NCBI GenBank assembly: GCA_947628185.1 | Contig: CANQYW010000020.1 | Span: 1-35,902 of the forward strand | Direction: 5' to 3' | DNA: 35,902 nucleotides | Origin: an uncultured Oscillospiraceae bacterium | Lineage (GTDB): Bacteria; Bacillota; Clostridia; Oscillospirales; Oscillospiraceae | Part shown: positions 1-8,348 of the stretch, piece by piece | How the letters are laid out: each line of letters opens with the position of its first letter | How positions within the stretch are numbered: the stretch's first letter is position 1 | Notes under the pieces: generated by a model | Seen by the model: the letters and a program-made list of their open reading frames with translations, nothing else | Databases searched by the model: none | What the model was told of the DNA's origin: nothing | Made by a program: the position numbers and the translations under genes

Positions 1-490
1 CGACGACCACTGCGAGATCTACGCCTACATGGCCGGCGGCGGATGCACGCTCCCCGGCAAGGCCATGGTCCTCATGCCCGGCGCGGGCTACGAGGGTGTC
101 ACCCAGTTCGTCATGGACCAGATGACAAGTTACGGCCTCAACGCCTGCCCCCCGCTTCTCGTGGGCGTGGGCGTGGCCACCAGCGTTGAGACTGCGGCTC
201 TTCTCTCCAAGAAGGCCCTCATGCGGCCTCTCGGAAGCCACAACCCCAACGAGCGGGCTGCCGCCATGGAGAAACTCCTTGAGGACGGCATCAACGCCAT
301 CGGGCTCGGCCCCCAGGGCATGAGCGGCAACTTCTCCGTCATGGGCGTACATATCGAGAACACCGCCCGTCATCCCTCCACCATCGGCGTAGCCGTGAAC
401 GTGGGCTGCTGGTCCCACCGCCGCGGCCACGTGATATTCGACAAGGACCTTAACGCCACTGTAACAACACATTCGGGGGTGCAGCTGTAA
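1..490 (+). CDS. Class I fumarate hydratase (Fe-S hydro-lyase), alpha subunit, 3' part
   Basis: The reading frame is open from base 2, so the gene starts outside the window and about 162 C-terminal residues are visible. The product matches the alpha subunit of the two-subunit, 4Fe-4S class I fumarase/tartrate dehydratase family, which interconverts fumarate and malate in the cytoplasm. Supporting motifs are NACPP followed by a Gly/Val-rich strand, the ALMRPLG segment, and the C-terminal [11 protein letters not shown] segment; the cysteines in NACPP and GCWSH are likely Fe-S ligands by family analogy. The stop codon overlaps the start of the beta subunit by one base (TAATG), so the two are translationally coupled. 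Fumarase and L-tartrate dehydratase alpha subunits cannot be told apart from this fragment; fumarase is the more common role in Clostridia. Confidence 0.9.
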   Translation, partial: DDHCEIYAYMAGGGCTLPGKAMVLMPGAGYEGVTQFVMDQMTSYGLNACPPLLVGVGVATSVETAALLSKKALMRPLGSHNPNERAAAMEKLLEDGINAIGLGPQGMSGNFSVMGVHIENTARHPSTIGVAVNVGCWSHRRGHVIFDKDLNATVTTHSGVQL

Positions 491-1122
491 TGGTAGAAAT
501 TCGTGATAACAAAAAGGTACTGGTGACTCCGATCACCGCAGAGGACCTGGCCGACATCAAGATCGGCGACATCGTCTGGCTGGACGGCGACCTCATGACC
601 TGCCGCGACGTGGCCCACCGCCGCCTCGTGGAGGGCGGCCGGGAGCTCCCTTACGACATCCGCGGCAAGGCCATCTTCCACGCCGGCCCCATAGTCCGGC
701 CTATCCCCGGTGAGGAGGACGCCTACGAGATGGTGTCCGTCGGCCCCACCACCTCCATGAGAATGGAGAAGTTCGAGTACGAGTTCACCAAGGCCACGGG
801 TGTCCGCGTAATCGTGGGCAAGGGCGGCATGGGCCCCAACACCGAGCGGGCCTGCCGTGAATTCGGCGCCATCCACTGCGTGTTCCCCGCCGGCTGCGCC
901 GTCGTGGCCGCCACGGAGGTGGAGCGGATAGCCGAGCACCACTGGGATGAGCTGGGCATGCCCGAGACCCTCTGGTGCTGCAAGGTCCACGAGTTCGGCC
1001 CCCTCATCGTCTCCATCGACGCCCAGGGCCGCAACATGTTCGAGGAGAACAAGGTGGTCTTCAATAAGAAGAAGGACGCCGCCGTGGAGGAGATCTGCAA
1101 GCACGTCAGCTTTATAAAGTGA
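490..1122 (+). CDS. Class I fumarate hydratase (Fe-S hydro-lyase), beta subunit
   Basis: This 210-residue protein is the C-terminal half of the bipartite Fe-S hydro-lyase, which provides the second substrate-binding domain. It is the usual length for the stand-alone beta subunit. Family signatures are the early [14 protein letters not shown] segment, HAGPIVRP near residue 60, GPTTSMRM near residue 86 and VGKGGMG near residue 110. The ATG overlaps the stop of the alpha subunit by one base, which fixes both the start and the partner. It probably acts with the upstream subunit to hydrate fumarate to malate. Tartrate dehydratase beta is the alternative name within the same family. Confidence 0.92.
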   Translation: MVEIRDNKKVLVTPITAEDLADIKIGDIVWLDGDLMTCRDVAHRRLVEGGRELPYDIRGKAIFHAGPIVRPIPGEEDAYEMVSVGPTTSMRMEKFEYEFTKATGVRVIVGKGGMGPNTERACREFGAIHCVFPAGCAVVAATEVERIAEHHWDELGMPETLWCCKVHEFGPLIVSIDAQGRNMFEENKVVFNKKKDAAVEEICKHVSFIK

Positions 1123-1134
1123 CAAAATGAAAAG

Positions 1135-1168
1135 AGCGGCACATGGGCCCATACCCGTGTGCCGCTTT
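1135..1168 (+). terminator. Hairpin between fumarase beta and the DUF1847 gene
   Basis: Bases 1135-1147 pair with 1154-1166 over 13 positions, with one G-T pair and a six-base loop. The stem starts 12 bases after the fumarase stop. Only three T residues follow on the plus strand before the DUF1847 ribosome binding site, so it may be a weak terminator or a processing/attenuation hairpin that lowers expression of the next gene. The A-rich left flank would supply a broken T-tract on the minus strand, but no minus-strand gene ends here. Confidence 0.6.
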
Positions 1169-1183
1169 AACGGAGGAGTTAAG

Positions 1184-1804
1184 ATGTACACATGCGCTGA
1201 CTGCGCCGTCCGGGCCTGCGGTGTGCGGGACCCCGAAAGCCTCCCCGCGAACTGCCCCATGCGGGAGACGGAGCTCATGGAGGCGGCACTGGGGGAGTAC
1301 GATATCCCCGAGAACCGGGACTTTTACATAACCGCCTCGGAGATAGAGGCCCTGGGGTACTGCCAGTGGCCGAGGGTCCGGGAGACGGTGGAGCTCTGCC
1401 GCCGCATGGGCTATAGTAAAGTGGGCCTCGCCTTCTGCCGGGGTCTCAGCCGGGAGGCGAAGGTCCTGGCGGGGGTCCTCCGCCGGGCGGGACTCAACGT
1501 GGTGTCGGTAATATGTAAGACCGGGGGCGTCGACAAGACCATCTGCGGCATCCCGGAGGAGCACAAGGTACACCCCGGTAATTTTGAGCCCATGTGCAAC
1601 CCCATCGCCCAGGCGATGCTCTTAAACCGCGAGCACACGGAGCTCAATATAGTCCTCGGCCTCTGCGTGGGCCACGACTCCATGTTCTATAAGTACTCCG
1701 AGGCCCTGGTCACCACCATCGCCGTGAAGGACCGGGTCCTCGCCCACAACCCCCTGGGGGCGCTCTACTGCGCGGAGGGATATTTTAAGGATAGAATAAT
1801 CTAA
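1184..1804 (+). CDS. DUF1847 cysteine-rich putative metal-binding protein
   Basis: The 206-residue product matches DUF1847, a family of uncharacterised and probably metal-binding proteins of anaerobes. It opens with a cysteine cluster (C4, C7, C12 and C24 of the chosen start) and has further conserved-looking cysteines in CRG, CKTGG, CGIP, CNP, LCVGHDS and YCAEG contexts. That pattern suggests an Fe-S or zinc site, but no reaction is known. The start at 1184 is chosen because a GGAGGAG site lies six bases upstream; an in-frame ATG at 1127 would begin before the hairpin and has no such site. No signal peptide or membrane segment is seen. It lies downstream of the fumarase genes, but whether it serves them is not shown. 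Confidence 0.85.
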   Translation: MYTCADCAVRACGVRDPESLPANCPMRETELMEAALGEYDIPENRDFYITASEIEALGYCQWPRVRETVELCRRMGYSKVGLAFCRGLSREAKVLAGVLRRAGLNVVSVICKTGGVDKTICGIPEEHKVHPGNFEPMCNPIAQAMLLNREHTELNIVLGLCVGHDSMFYKYSEALVTTIAVKDRVLAHNPLGALYCAEGYFKDRII

Positions 1805-1820
1805 AAAATAGATACACCAA

Positions 1821-1850
1821 GGGCCGCGGTTTTGCTCCGCGGCCCGTAGT
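1821..1850. terminator. Bidirectional terminator between convergent genes
   Basis: A perfect 9-bp GC stem (1821-1829 with 1837-1845) with a seven-base loop is followed by GTAGTTTTTAT on the plus strand. On the minus strand it is followed, after a short gap, by a T-rich run. It lies between the stop of the DUF1847 gene and the stop of the convergent COG2426 gene and can serve both. Confidence 0.85.
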
Positions 1851-1852
1851 TT

Positions 1853-2332
1853 TTATATGAGGTGGATGACTCCAAATGTGACGGCGCTCATTATGGCGGC
1901 GGCGATGAAGAGCCCTAAGAGGATGGCGGGGGCGGCGCGGCGGGGTGGGATGTCCAGCACCGCCGCCACCAGCGCACCTGTCCAGGCGCCGGTGCCGGGG
2001 AGGGGGACGGCCACCAGGAGGCACAGGCCAATGGTGCTGTAGCGCTGGACGAGCCGGCCCTTCAAGTGGGCCTTGCGCTCGAGGCGCGTCACGAATCCGT
2101 CGAGTTTCGGGAGCTTTGCGCGGATAACCGAGAAGACCCGGCCAATGAACACTATAATGAACGGCACCGGCAGGAAGTTGCCGACTATTGCCGCCGCCAG
2201 GGCCAGCGGGTAGTCAAGGCCCAGGGCGATGCCGTAGGGGAGCCCCGCCCGGAGCTCTATCACCGGCACCATGGAGATGAAAAAGGTCGCGAAAAGCTTA
2301 CCCAACGTAGTTTGAGTGAGCCAAGAAATCAT
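1853..2332 (-). CDS. COG2426 small multidrug-export-type membrane protein
   Basis: This 159-residue, strongly hydrophobic protein matches the COG2426 / Sm_multidrug_ex family (PF06695). It has about four membrane segments and the family pattern MVPVIELRAGLPYGIALG near residues 20-38, and a Pro/Gly-rich PLPGTGAWTGA stretch near residue 110. The family name suggests drug export, but transport has not been shown clearly for most members, so the function is uncertain. The ribosome binding site is weak (GGAAGGCGG about 12 bases away), so the start may be further downstream. A likely promoter lies in the 111-bp gap that separates it from the upstream CPBP gene. Confidence 0.85.
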   Translation of the reverse strand: MISWLTQTTLGKLFATFFISMVPVIELRAGLPYGIALGLDYPLALAAAIVGNFLPVPFIIVFIGRVFSVIRAKLPKLDGFVTRLERKAHLKGRLVQRYSTIGLCLLVAVPLPGTGAWTGALVAAVLDIPPRRAAPAILLGLFIAAAIMSAVTFGVIHLI

Positions 2333-2379
2333 GAGGAGTTTTCCGCCTTCCGTATCTTATGCGGGTCTGTGCCCAGTTC

Positions 2380-2408
2380 ATTTTAGTTCATTGGCGGGAG
2401 AAACGCAA
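2380..2408 (-). promoter_or_regulatory. Putative sigma-A promoter for the COG2426 gene
   Basis: Read on the minus strand there is TTGCGT (2408-2403), a 17-base spacer and TAAAAT (2385-2380), about 50 bases before the start of the COG2426 gene. The -35 box is imperfect, so the call is tentative. Confidence 0.45.
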
Positions 2409-2443
2409 GAGGAAAGTATTAAAATGTCACACCGCGGCCATTT

Positions 2444-3154
2444 TTAGCCGATAGTCACTTTTATTGAGATGAAGTTTATCATCATGTGGAGGAACACCGG
2501 CCCCCAGATGTTCCGGGAGTAGCTGTAGCACCAGGCGAGGACTATCCCGGCGGGGATGTACTGGAGCATGTAGAGCAAAAGCTCCGGCGAGAAGGAGAAT
2601 ATGAGCTCCTGCCACAGGTGGTAGAAGGAGAAGAGGAGACAGGAGACAACGTAGGCCAAAAACGCGCTCTTGCGGCGGATGGTCCCGAAGACGACGCCCC
2701 TAAATAGCGTCTCCTCCACCACCGGCGCGAGGAGTACGGCTGTGGCCACCATGGAGTTGGGGTTTAGTTTCGTCACCGCCTCCACCGCCGCCTGGTTGGG
2801 GTTCGTGAGGTCGGAGAGGAACCCGCTGAGCACGAGACTGACAACGCTGGAGAGGAGCACGTTCGCCACGTACCCCAACATCACCGCCACCAGGGTGTTG
2901 AGGAGGTTCCCCCAGAGGTCCGCGAAGGACTCCCGCAGGAAGTGAAAGAGGAATATGAGCAGGAATATGAACCCCACGAAGTACCAGACGAAGTTGAAGA
3001 CGATCTCATTTAGCTGGAACCCAAACATGGGGAATAGGTACGTGTTCATGGCCGCCAGTATGTACACCATGGCGAAGGAGTGGACAAAGACGTATATCCA
3101 GCCGACGACGGCCTCAGTCTTGTTCATGGGGTGGAGAAACGATTGCTTTTTCAT
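2444..3154 (-). CDS. CPBP family intramembrane metalloprotease (CAAX/ABI-like)
   Basis: The 236-residue membrane protein belongs to the CPBP (CAAX protease and bacteriocin-processing) family. The predicted catalytic motifs are all present: EETLFRG near residue 147, a histidine in FSFYHLW near residue 178, and HMMINF near the C-terminus. About seven hydrophobic segments surround them. Family members cleave inside membranes or mediate bacteriocin self-immunity; the substrate here is unknown. Its start codon overlaps the stop of mutS by four bases (ATGA), so it is translated from the miaB-mutS transcript. That link to mismatch repair may be purely positional. Confidence 0.88.
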   Translation of the reverse strand: MKKQSFLHPMNKTEAVVGWIYVFVHSFAMVYILAAMNTYLFPMFGFQLNEIVFNFVWYFVGFIFLLIFLFHFLRESFADLWGNLLNTLVAVMLGYVANVLLSSVVSLVLSGFLSDLTNPNQAAVEAVTKLNPNSMVATAVLLAPVVEETLFRGVVFGTIRRKSAFLAYVVSCLLFSFYHLWQELIFSFSPELLLYMLQYIPAGIVLAWCYSYSRNIWGPVFLHMMINFISIKVTIG

Positions 3155-5748
3155 TCGGATACCTTCTTCTTTAGTTCAAAAAGGAGATTCAGGGCCTCCA
3201 GGGGCGTCATGGTGTTGAGGTCCGTGGAGCGCAGGAGCTCCGTCACCTCGTCGCCCCGCACCGCGTCCATGGAGACCTGCTCCCGGGCGTCCTCCGGCGC
3301 GGCGGAGGGCGCGGCGGCGCCGGCCGTGGCCACGAGGCCCCGGAGGATGGTCTTTGCCCGGCGGATGACGTTCTCCGGCACACCGGCTAAGTGCGCCACC
3401 TCTATGCCGTAACTGTCGTCCGCGCCGCCGGGGACTATCTTCCGCAGGAAGATTATGTCGTTGCCCCGTTTCTTGGCGGAGATGTTGTAATTCTTGACGC
3501 CGGGGACCTCGCTCTCCAGCTCCGTGAGCTCGTGGTAGTGGGTGGCGAACATGGTCTTGGCCCCGAGCCTCCGTTTGTCGGCGCAGTACTCCGCCACAGC
3601 CCTGGCTATGGCCATGCCGTCGTAGGTGGAGGTGCCCCGGCCTATCTCGTCAAGGATTATGAGGCTCCGGGATGTGGCGTTTTTGAGTATCTCGGAGACC
3701 TCGCTCATCTCCACCATGAAGGTGGACTTGCCCCCGGAGAGGTCGTCCGAGGCGCCGATCCTTGTAAAGACCCTGTCAACTATTGAGACGGAGGCGGAGC
3801 GGGCCGGGACGAAGGAGCCCATCTGGGCCATGAGGACTATGAGCGCCGTCTGGCGCATGTAGGTGGACTTGCCGGCCATGTTGGGGCCGGTTATTATTGA
3901 GAGGGAGGAGGCGGCGTTATCGAGGTATGTGTCGTTGGGGACGAAGAGCTCGTCTTTGCGCATGAGCTCCACCACCGGGTGGCGGCCGTCCCGGATGTCC
4001 AGGACCCCGTCCGCCGTTATCTCCGGGCGGACCCAGTTTGAGCTGACGGCGCAGTGGGCGAAGGAGCAGAGGACGTCGAGCTGCGCCACCGCCGAGGCCG
4101 CCGCCTGTACCCGCAGCACCTCCCCGGCCAGCCGTTCCCGGAGCTCACAGTAGAGCTTATACTCCAGCTCCACAAGTTTCTCCCCGGCGGAGAGGAGCTG
4201 CCCCTCCAGCTCCTTGAGCTCCGGCGTTATAAAACGCTCGCAATTTACGAGTGTCTGTTTTCTTATGTAGTCCTCGGGCACGTCGGAGGACTGGGAGCGG
4301 GGGATCTCGATGTAGTAGCCGAAGACCTTATTGAAACCCGTGCGGAGTTTCTTGCCGGTGCGGGCCTTCTCCCGGGCCTCTATCTCGGATAGGAGCGCGC
4401 CGCTGTTGTCCCGGAGTTCCCGGAGCCTGTCCACCTCCTCGCTGAAACCCTCGCGGATGAATCCCCCCTCCCGGACAGAGAAGGGTGGGTCGTCCCGGAT
4501 GGTGGAGGTGATGAGATCCCCCAGATCCTGCAGGGCGTCCATGCCGCGTATCTCGGCGAGGACTTGTGAGCGCTTGCCATCCAGGAGCTCCTGGAGCTTG
4601 GGGAGGGTGTGGATGGAGGAGGCCAGCGCCACGAGGTCCCGGCAGTTCACGGTGCCGTAGACCGCCTTGCCGATTATCCGCTCCATGTCCCCCACGCCCC
4701 GGAGGGCTATCATGAGCTCTGGCCGGGCCACGTTGTCGGTGTATAGCTCCTCCACCGCCGCGAGCCTCCGGCCTATCGCCGCGGGGGAGAGGAGGGGCCG
4801 GGAGACCCAGGACCTTATGAGCCGGGAGCCCATGGGCGTGCGGGTCTTATCGAGGGCCCAGAGGAGACTCCCTTTCTTCTCCCCGGACCGCAGGGAGCCC
4901 AGGAGCTCCAGATTCCTTATGGTGGTGAGGTCCAGCTCCATGTAGCGGCCGTCGGAGCAGAAGTCCAGTTTATTTATGTATGATAGATCCGCCTTCTGGG
5001 TCTCTATGACGTAGGAGAGCAGCGCCCCGATGGCGGAGACCGCCTGGGGCTCGCCGGAGAGGCCCAGTTCATCGACGCTCGCCGCCTTAAACTGCCTGCA
5101 GACGCCCTCGGCGGCCACGGTGTAGTCAAACCGGGGCTCCTGGGTCTCCACGAGAGCCCCGAACTGGTCCCGGAGGAGGCTCACGAGTTCGTTCCAGTCA
5201 CCGGCGGCGGCGTTCAGCACCGCCTCGGCGGGGGTGACGCAGGCCAGCTCATTTAACACCCTGTCCCTCTCGGAGGCGGGGTAGGAGCGGGCCCGGATCT
5301 CACCTGTTGAGATGTCCGCTGAGCATATGGCCGCGGCCTGGGAGTCTAAGTGGATGGCGCAGATGTAGTTTGACTTCCCCTCCTCCAGCATGGAGGACTC
5401 GACGCATGTGCCGGGGGTGACTATCCGCACGATGTCCCTGTCCACCAGACCCTTGGCGAGGGCCGGGTCCTCGAGCTGTTCGCAGATGGCAACCTTGTAG
5501 CCCTTGGCTATTAGCCGGGCTATGTACGCCTCGGAGGAGTGGTAGGGCACGCCGCACATGGGCACCTGATCCTCCCGGGGCTTATTGCGGTCCCGGGTGG
5601 TGAGGGTGAGGTCCAGCTCCTGGGAGACGGTCTTGGCGTCCTCGTCGAACATCTCATAGAAGTCGCCCAGGCGAAAGAAGAGGATGCAGTCGCTGTGCTG
5701 TTCCTTTATGCGTTTATATTGCCTCATCATTGGGGTGGGTTCTGCCAT
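3151..5748 (-). CDS. mutS: DNA mismatch repair protein MutS
   Basis: The 865-residue protein is a full-length MutS. It recognises mismatched bases and recruits MutL. The mismatch-reading Phe-X-Glu triad is in GDFYEMF near residue 30, followed by the connector, the core/clamp and the C-terminal ABC-type ATPase. Walker A GPNMAGKST is near residue 620 and Walker B plus signature regions (DLSGGKSTF, LDEIGRGTS) follow. The C-terminus ends with the usual MTPLEALNLLFELKK helix. The position of the sliding-clamp-binding motif (QLSFF in Bacillus subtilis) holds QVSMD, a poor match. The gene lies 20 bases after miaB with GAGGG seven bases before the ATG, and overlaps the CPBP gene. Confidence 0.98.
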   Translation of the reverse strand: MAEPTPMMRQYKRIKEQHSDCILFFRLGDFYEMFDEDAKTVSQELDLTLTTRDRNKPREDQVPMCGVPYHSSEAYIARLIAKGYKVAICEQLEDPALAKGLVDRDIVRIVTPGTCVESSMLEEGKSNYICAIHLDSQAAAICSADISTGEIRARSYPASERDRVLNELACVTPAEAVLNAAAGDWNELVSLLRDQFGALVETQEPRFDYTVAAEGVCRQFKAASVDELGLSGEPQAVSAIGALLSYVIETQKADLSYINKLDFCSDGRYMELDLTTIRNLELLGSLRSGEKKGSLLWALDKTRTPMGSRLIRSWVSRPLLSPAAIGRRLAAVEELYTDNVARPELMIALRGVGDMERIIGKAVYGTVNCRDLVALASSIHTLPKLQELLDGKRSQVLAEIRGMDALQDLGDLITSTIRDDPPFSVREGGFIREGFSEEVDRLRELRDNSGALLSEIEAREKARTGKKLRTGFNKVFGYYIEIPRSQSSDVPEDYIRKQTLVNCERFITPELKELEGQLLSAGEKLVELEYKLYCELRERLAGEVLRVQAAASAVAQLDVLCSFAHCAVSSNWVRPEITADGVLDIRDGRHPVVELMRKDELFVPNDTYLDNAASSLSIITGPNMAGKSTYMRQTALIVLMAQMGSFVPARSASVSIVDRVFTRIGASDDLSGGKSTFMVEMSEVSEILKNATSRSLIILDEIGRGTSTYDGMAIARAVAEYCADKRRLGAKTMFATHYHELTELESEVPGVKNYNISAKKRGNDIIFLRKIVPGGADDSYGIEVAHLAGVPENVIRRAKTILRGLVATAGAAAPSAAPEDAREQVSMDAVRGDEVTELLRSTDLNTMTPLEALNLLFELKKKVSE

Positions 5749-5768
5749 ATCTTATCCCTCTTGTATCT

Positions 5769-7175
5769 TTATATAAGTTCTCCGTACAGTGCCCAGGTGT
5801 TGCTGCCGGTTATTTTAACGTCCCTGAAGGACCCGATGAGCTGCCGGTCCGCGCCCTCTATCCGCACGAGCCGCCCGCCGCCGGTGCGGGAGGTGAGGCG
5901 CCCCTCCTCCTCGCCGTCGATGAGCACCCGCTGGGTGGTGCCAATGTACTGCCTGTGGCGCTCCTCGGATATGGAGTTCTGGAGGGCGAGGAGCCTGTCA
6001 AAACGCTCCTGTTTCTCCTCCCTTGTGGCGGGGTCCGGCATGGTTGCCGCCGGGGTCCCGGCACGCTTTGAGTAAATGAATGTGAATAGGGCGTCAAATC
6101 CCACCCGGCGCACAAGGTCCATGGTGCCCTCAAAGTCCTCCTCCGTCTCGCCGGGGAACCCCACTATGACGTCGCTGGTGAGCACCACGTCCGGCATGTA
6201 TGAGCGGGCCATGTCCACAAGGGCGAGGTAATCGTCCCTCGTGTAGCGGCGGTTCATCTCCCGTAAAATGCGGTCGCTGCCGGACTGGAAGGGTAGGTGG
6301 ATGTGCCTTGCGGCCTTGCGGCAACGCGCCATGGTGGAGAAGAGTTTCTCACCGGCGTCCTTGGGGTGGCTCGTCATGAACCGAATGAGGAACTCCCCCG
6401 GGATATCGTCTATCCGCTCAATGAGGTCGGAGAAGTCGACGCCGCAAGAGAGGTCCTTCCCGTAGGAGTTGACGTTCTGCCCTAAGAGCGTTATGTCCTT
6501 ATATCCGGCAGCGACGAGCCCCCGGGCCTCGGAGAGCACGTCCTCGGGCATACGGGAGCGCTCCCGCCCCCGCACGTATGGCACGATGCAGTAGGAGCAG
6601 AAGTTATTGCAGCCGTACATCACCGGGAGCCACGCCTTGACGGACCCGTCCCTCGCGGAGGGGAGGCCCTCCGCCACCACGCCCTCGGAGGGGGCGGTCT
6701 CAAATATCCTCTTCTCCCCCCGCAGGAGCCTATCTAAGAACTCCGGGAAACGCCAGAGGACGTGTGGCCCGAAGACGAGGCTCACGTGGCGGTAGGAGTT
6801 TTTTATCCTCGCCGCCATGCCCTCCTCCTGCATCATGCAACCACAAAGGGCAATTATCTGGCTGGGTTTCGCCTTTTTCGTGTGGCTCAGCGCCCCCACG
6901 TTCCCCAGGACCCGCATCTCGGCGTGTTCCCGGACGGCGCAGGTATTTATTACGATGACGTCCGCCTCCGCCTCGGAGGAGGTCATCTCGTAACCCATCC
7001 TCCGCAGCATGCCCCGGAGCTTTTCGCTGTCGGCCTCGTTTTGCTGGCAGCCGTAGGTGTCAACGAGGGCCAGGGGCGGCGAGGGGAGGGCGGCGCTACG
7101 CTCCGCCACCCGCTCCATTATGGCCTCCTCGCGGGCCAGGGCCTCTTTTGAGATCTCGATTCTTTTGTAACTCAC
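5769..7175 (-). CDS. miaB: tRNA-2-methylthio-N6-dimethylallyladenosine synthase MiaB
   Basis: The 468-residue radical-SAM methylthiotransferase converts i6A37 to ms2i6A37 in tRNAs reading U-starting codons. The N-terminal domain has its three cluster cysteines (DTYGCQQN, NTCAVRE and LCGCMM contexts). The radical-SAM cluster motif CNNFCSYC is near residue 170, and a TRAM domain (RVLIDGEEEGRL) closes the protein. I chose the GTG at 7175, because GGAG sits eight bases upstream; a longer frame beginning with TTG at 7193 would contain that site inside the gene. It is the first gene of a miaB-mutS-CPBP transcript, and its i6A-making partner MiaA is encoded 3 kb away on the other strand. Confidence 0.97.
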   Translation of the reverse strand: MSYKRIEISKEALAREEAIMERVAERSAALPSPPLALVDTYGCQQNEADSEKLRGMLRRMGYEMTSSEAEADVIVINTCAVREHAEMRVLGNVGALSHTKKAKPSQIIALCGCMMQEEGMAARIKNSYRHVSLVFGPHVLWRFPEFLDRLLRGEKRIFETAPSEGVVAEGLPSARDGSVKAWLPVMYGCNNFCSYCIVPYVRGRERSRMPEDVLSEARGLVAAGYKDITLLGQNVNSYGKDLSCGVDFSDLIERIDDIPGEFLIRFMTSHPKDAGEKLFSTMARCRKAARHIHLPFQSGSDRILREMNRRYTRDDYLALVDMARSYMPDVVLTSDVIVGFPGETEEDFEGTMDLVRRVGFDALFTFIYSKRAGTPAATMPDPATREEKQERFDRLLALQNSISEERHRQYIGTTQRVLIDGEEEGRLTSRTGGGRLVRIEGADRQLIGSFRDVKITGSNTWALYGELI

Positions 7176-7210
7176 TTTAGAAACTCCAAACAAAAAATAT
7201 ACTCAGCCTT

Positions 7211-7239
7211 ATTTTAACAAATAGTTATAGAATTTACAA
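7211..7239 (-). promoter_or_regulatory. Putative sigma-A promoter for miaB-mutS
   Basis: On the minus strand, TTGTAA (7239-7234), a 17-base spacer and TAAAAT (7216-7211) lie about 36 bases upstream of the chosen miaB start, in an AT-rich island between divergent genes. Confidence 0.6.
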
Positions 7240-7268
7240 TGATAATCGTGTATAATAAGTGCTATAAT
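7228..7268 (+). promoter_or_regulatory. Putative promoter region for the racemase-like gene and mutL
   Basis: Two perfect TATAAT hexamers occur on the plus strand at 7251-7256 and 7263-7268, 22-39 bases before the racemase-like start. Neither has a strong -35 box at the right distance; TAGAAT at 7228-7233 is 17 bases before the first. The region overlaps the minus-strand miaB promoter, so the two transcripts may compete. Confidence 0.45.
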
Positions 7269-7289
7269 TTCTTCCGCGGGGGGTAGGGT

Positions 7290-8345
7290 ATGAAGAGTCT
7301 CGTTATAGATACAAAGGCTGTCAAGGGCAACGTGGCTGCCGTGAAGGCCCGGGTGCGCGGCGCGCAGATCTGGGCGGACCTCACGGGGGACGCCTTCGGC
7401 ATGGGCCTCCTGCCCACGGCGCGGCTCCTGAGGGAGGCGGGCATCAGGACCTTCGCCGTCTCCGACCCCAAGGACGCCGAGACCCTCCGGGGCGCGGGTT
7501 TCACGGAGGAGACGCTGGTGATGCTACGCAGTACGGCGGACGAGGAGGAGCTCTCCCGCCTCATTGACATGAACGTTGTCTGCACCGTGGGCTCCCACGA
7601 CGCCGCCGTGGTGCTAAACTCCCTGGCGGAGAGCCGCAAGACCATCTGCGAGGTGCAGATAAAGGTGGACACCGGCCTTGGCCGCTACGGCTTTTTGAAG
7701 GCGGAGACGGACAAGATAGCCTCAGTCTACAGGTACATGTCGAACCTCGCCGTGGTGGGCGTGTTCTCCACCTTCTCCGAGTCCTGGAAGAATAAGAAGG
7801 TGACGAACGCCCAGTACGAGGAGTTCCGGGACATACTCTCAAAGCTCCACAGCATGGGATTTGAGACGGGCCTCTGCCACATCTGCGACTCCGCCGCGCT
7901 ATTTAAGTACGACTTCGACCTCATGGACGCCGTCCGGGTGGGGACGGCCTTCTCGGGCCGTGTGGCCGGTGGTTCCATCCCCAGCCTCACGAAGGTGGGC
8001 TACATAGAGGCGGGAATAGAGGAGGTGGGCTGGTTCCCCAAGGGGCACGGCGTGGGCACCTCGGTACTGAAGCGCCCGGCGAGGCTCGCGGTGGTGTCCG
8101 TGGGGTACTACCACGGGTTCGGCGTGGAGCGGCAGGAGCTGGGCCAGGGCCTCATGGACAAGATCCGCTCCTGGCGGCGCCGGCCCAGCGTGAAGATAGG
8201 CTCCAAGAAGGTGAAGATAGTGGGGCAGATAGGCATGATGCACACCATTTTGGACGTGACGGACATCGAGTGCCGCGTGGGGGACATCGTCACCATGGAC
8301 GTGGACCCGGTGAACGTGAAGGGACTGCCCCGGGTGTATAGGTGA
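7290..8345 (+). CDS. Alanine-racemase-fold protein lacking the catalytic residues (predicted pseudoenzyme)
   Basis: The 351-residue protein has the alanine racemase layout: a PLP-type barrel (1-230) and a C-terminal beta domain. Fold markers are conserved: KVDTGLGRYGF (125-135, with R132), HICDSAALF (197-205), VRVGTAFSGR (216-224). The residues that make the chemistry are not. The PLP lysine of the KANAYGHG motif aligns with T32 in LTGDAFGMG. The catalytic tyrosine segment (VSYGATY in Bacillus-type enzymes) reads GHGVGTSV (252-259). The GYADGY motif is GYYHGFG and the GRICMDQ motif is GQIGMMHT. It is therefore unlikely to racemise alanine; it may bind a ligand or a partner. The frame is intact and mutL begins three bases after it, so it is not a decaying pseudogene. 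Its ribosome binding site is a G-rich run before the ATG. Confidence 0.85.
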   Translation: MKSLVIDTKAVKGNVAAVKARVRGAQIWADLTGDAFGMGLLPTARLLREAGIRTFAVSDPKDAETLRGAGFTEETLVMLRSTADEEELSRLIDMNVVCTVGSHDAAVVLNSLAESRKTICEVQIKVDTGLGRYGFLKAETDKIASVYRYMSNLAVVGVFSTFSESWKNKKVTNAQYEEFRDILSKLHSMGFETGLCHICDSAALFKYDFDLMDAVRVGTAFSGRVAGGSIPSLTKVGYIEAGIEEVGWFPKGHGVGTSVLKRPARLAVVSVGYYHGFGVERQELGQGLMDKIRSWRRRPSVKIGSKKVKIVGQIGMMHTILDVTDIECRVGDIVTMDVDPVNVKGLPRVYR

Positions 8346-8348
8346 TTT

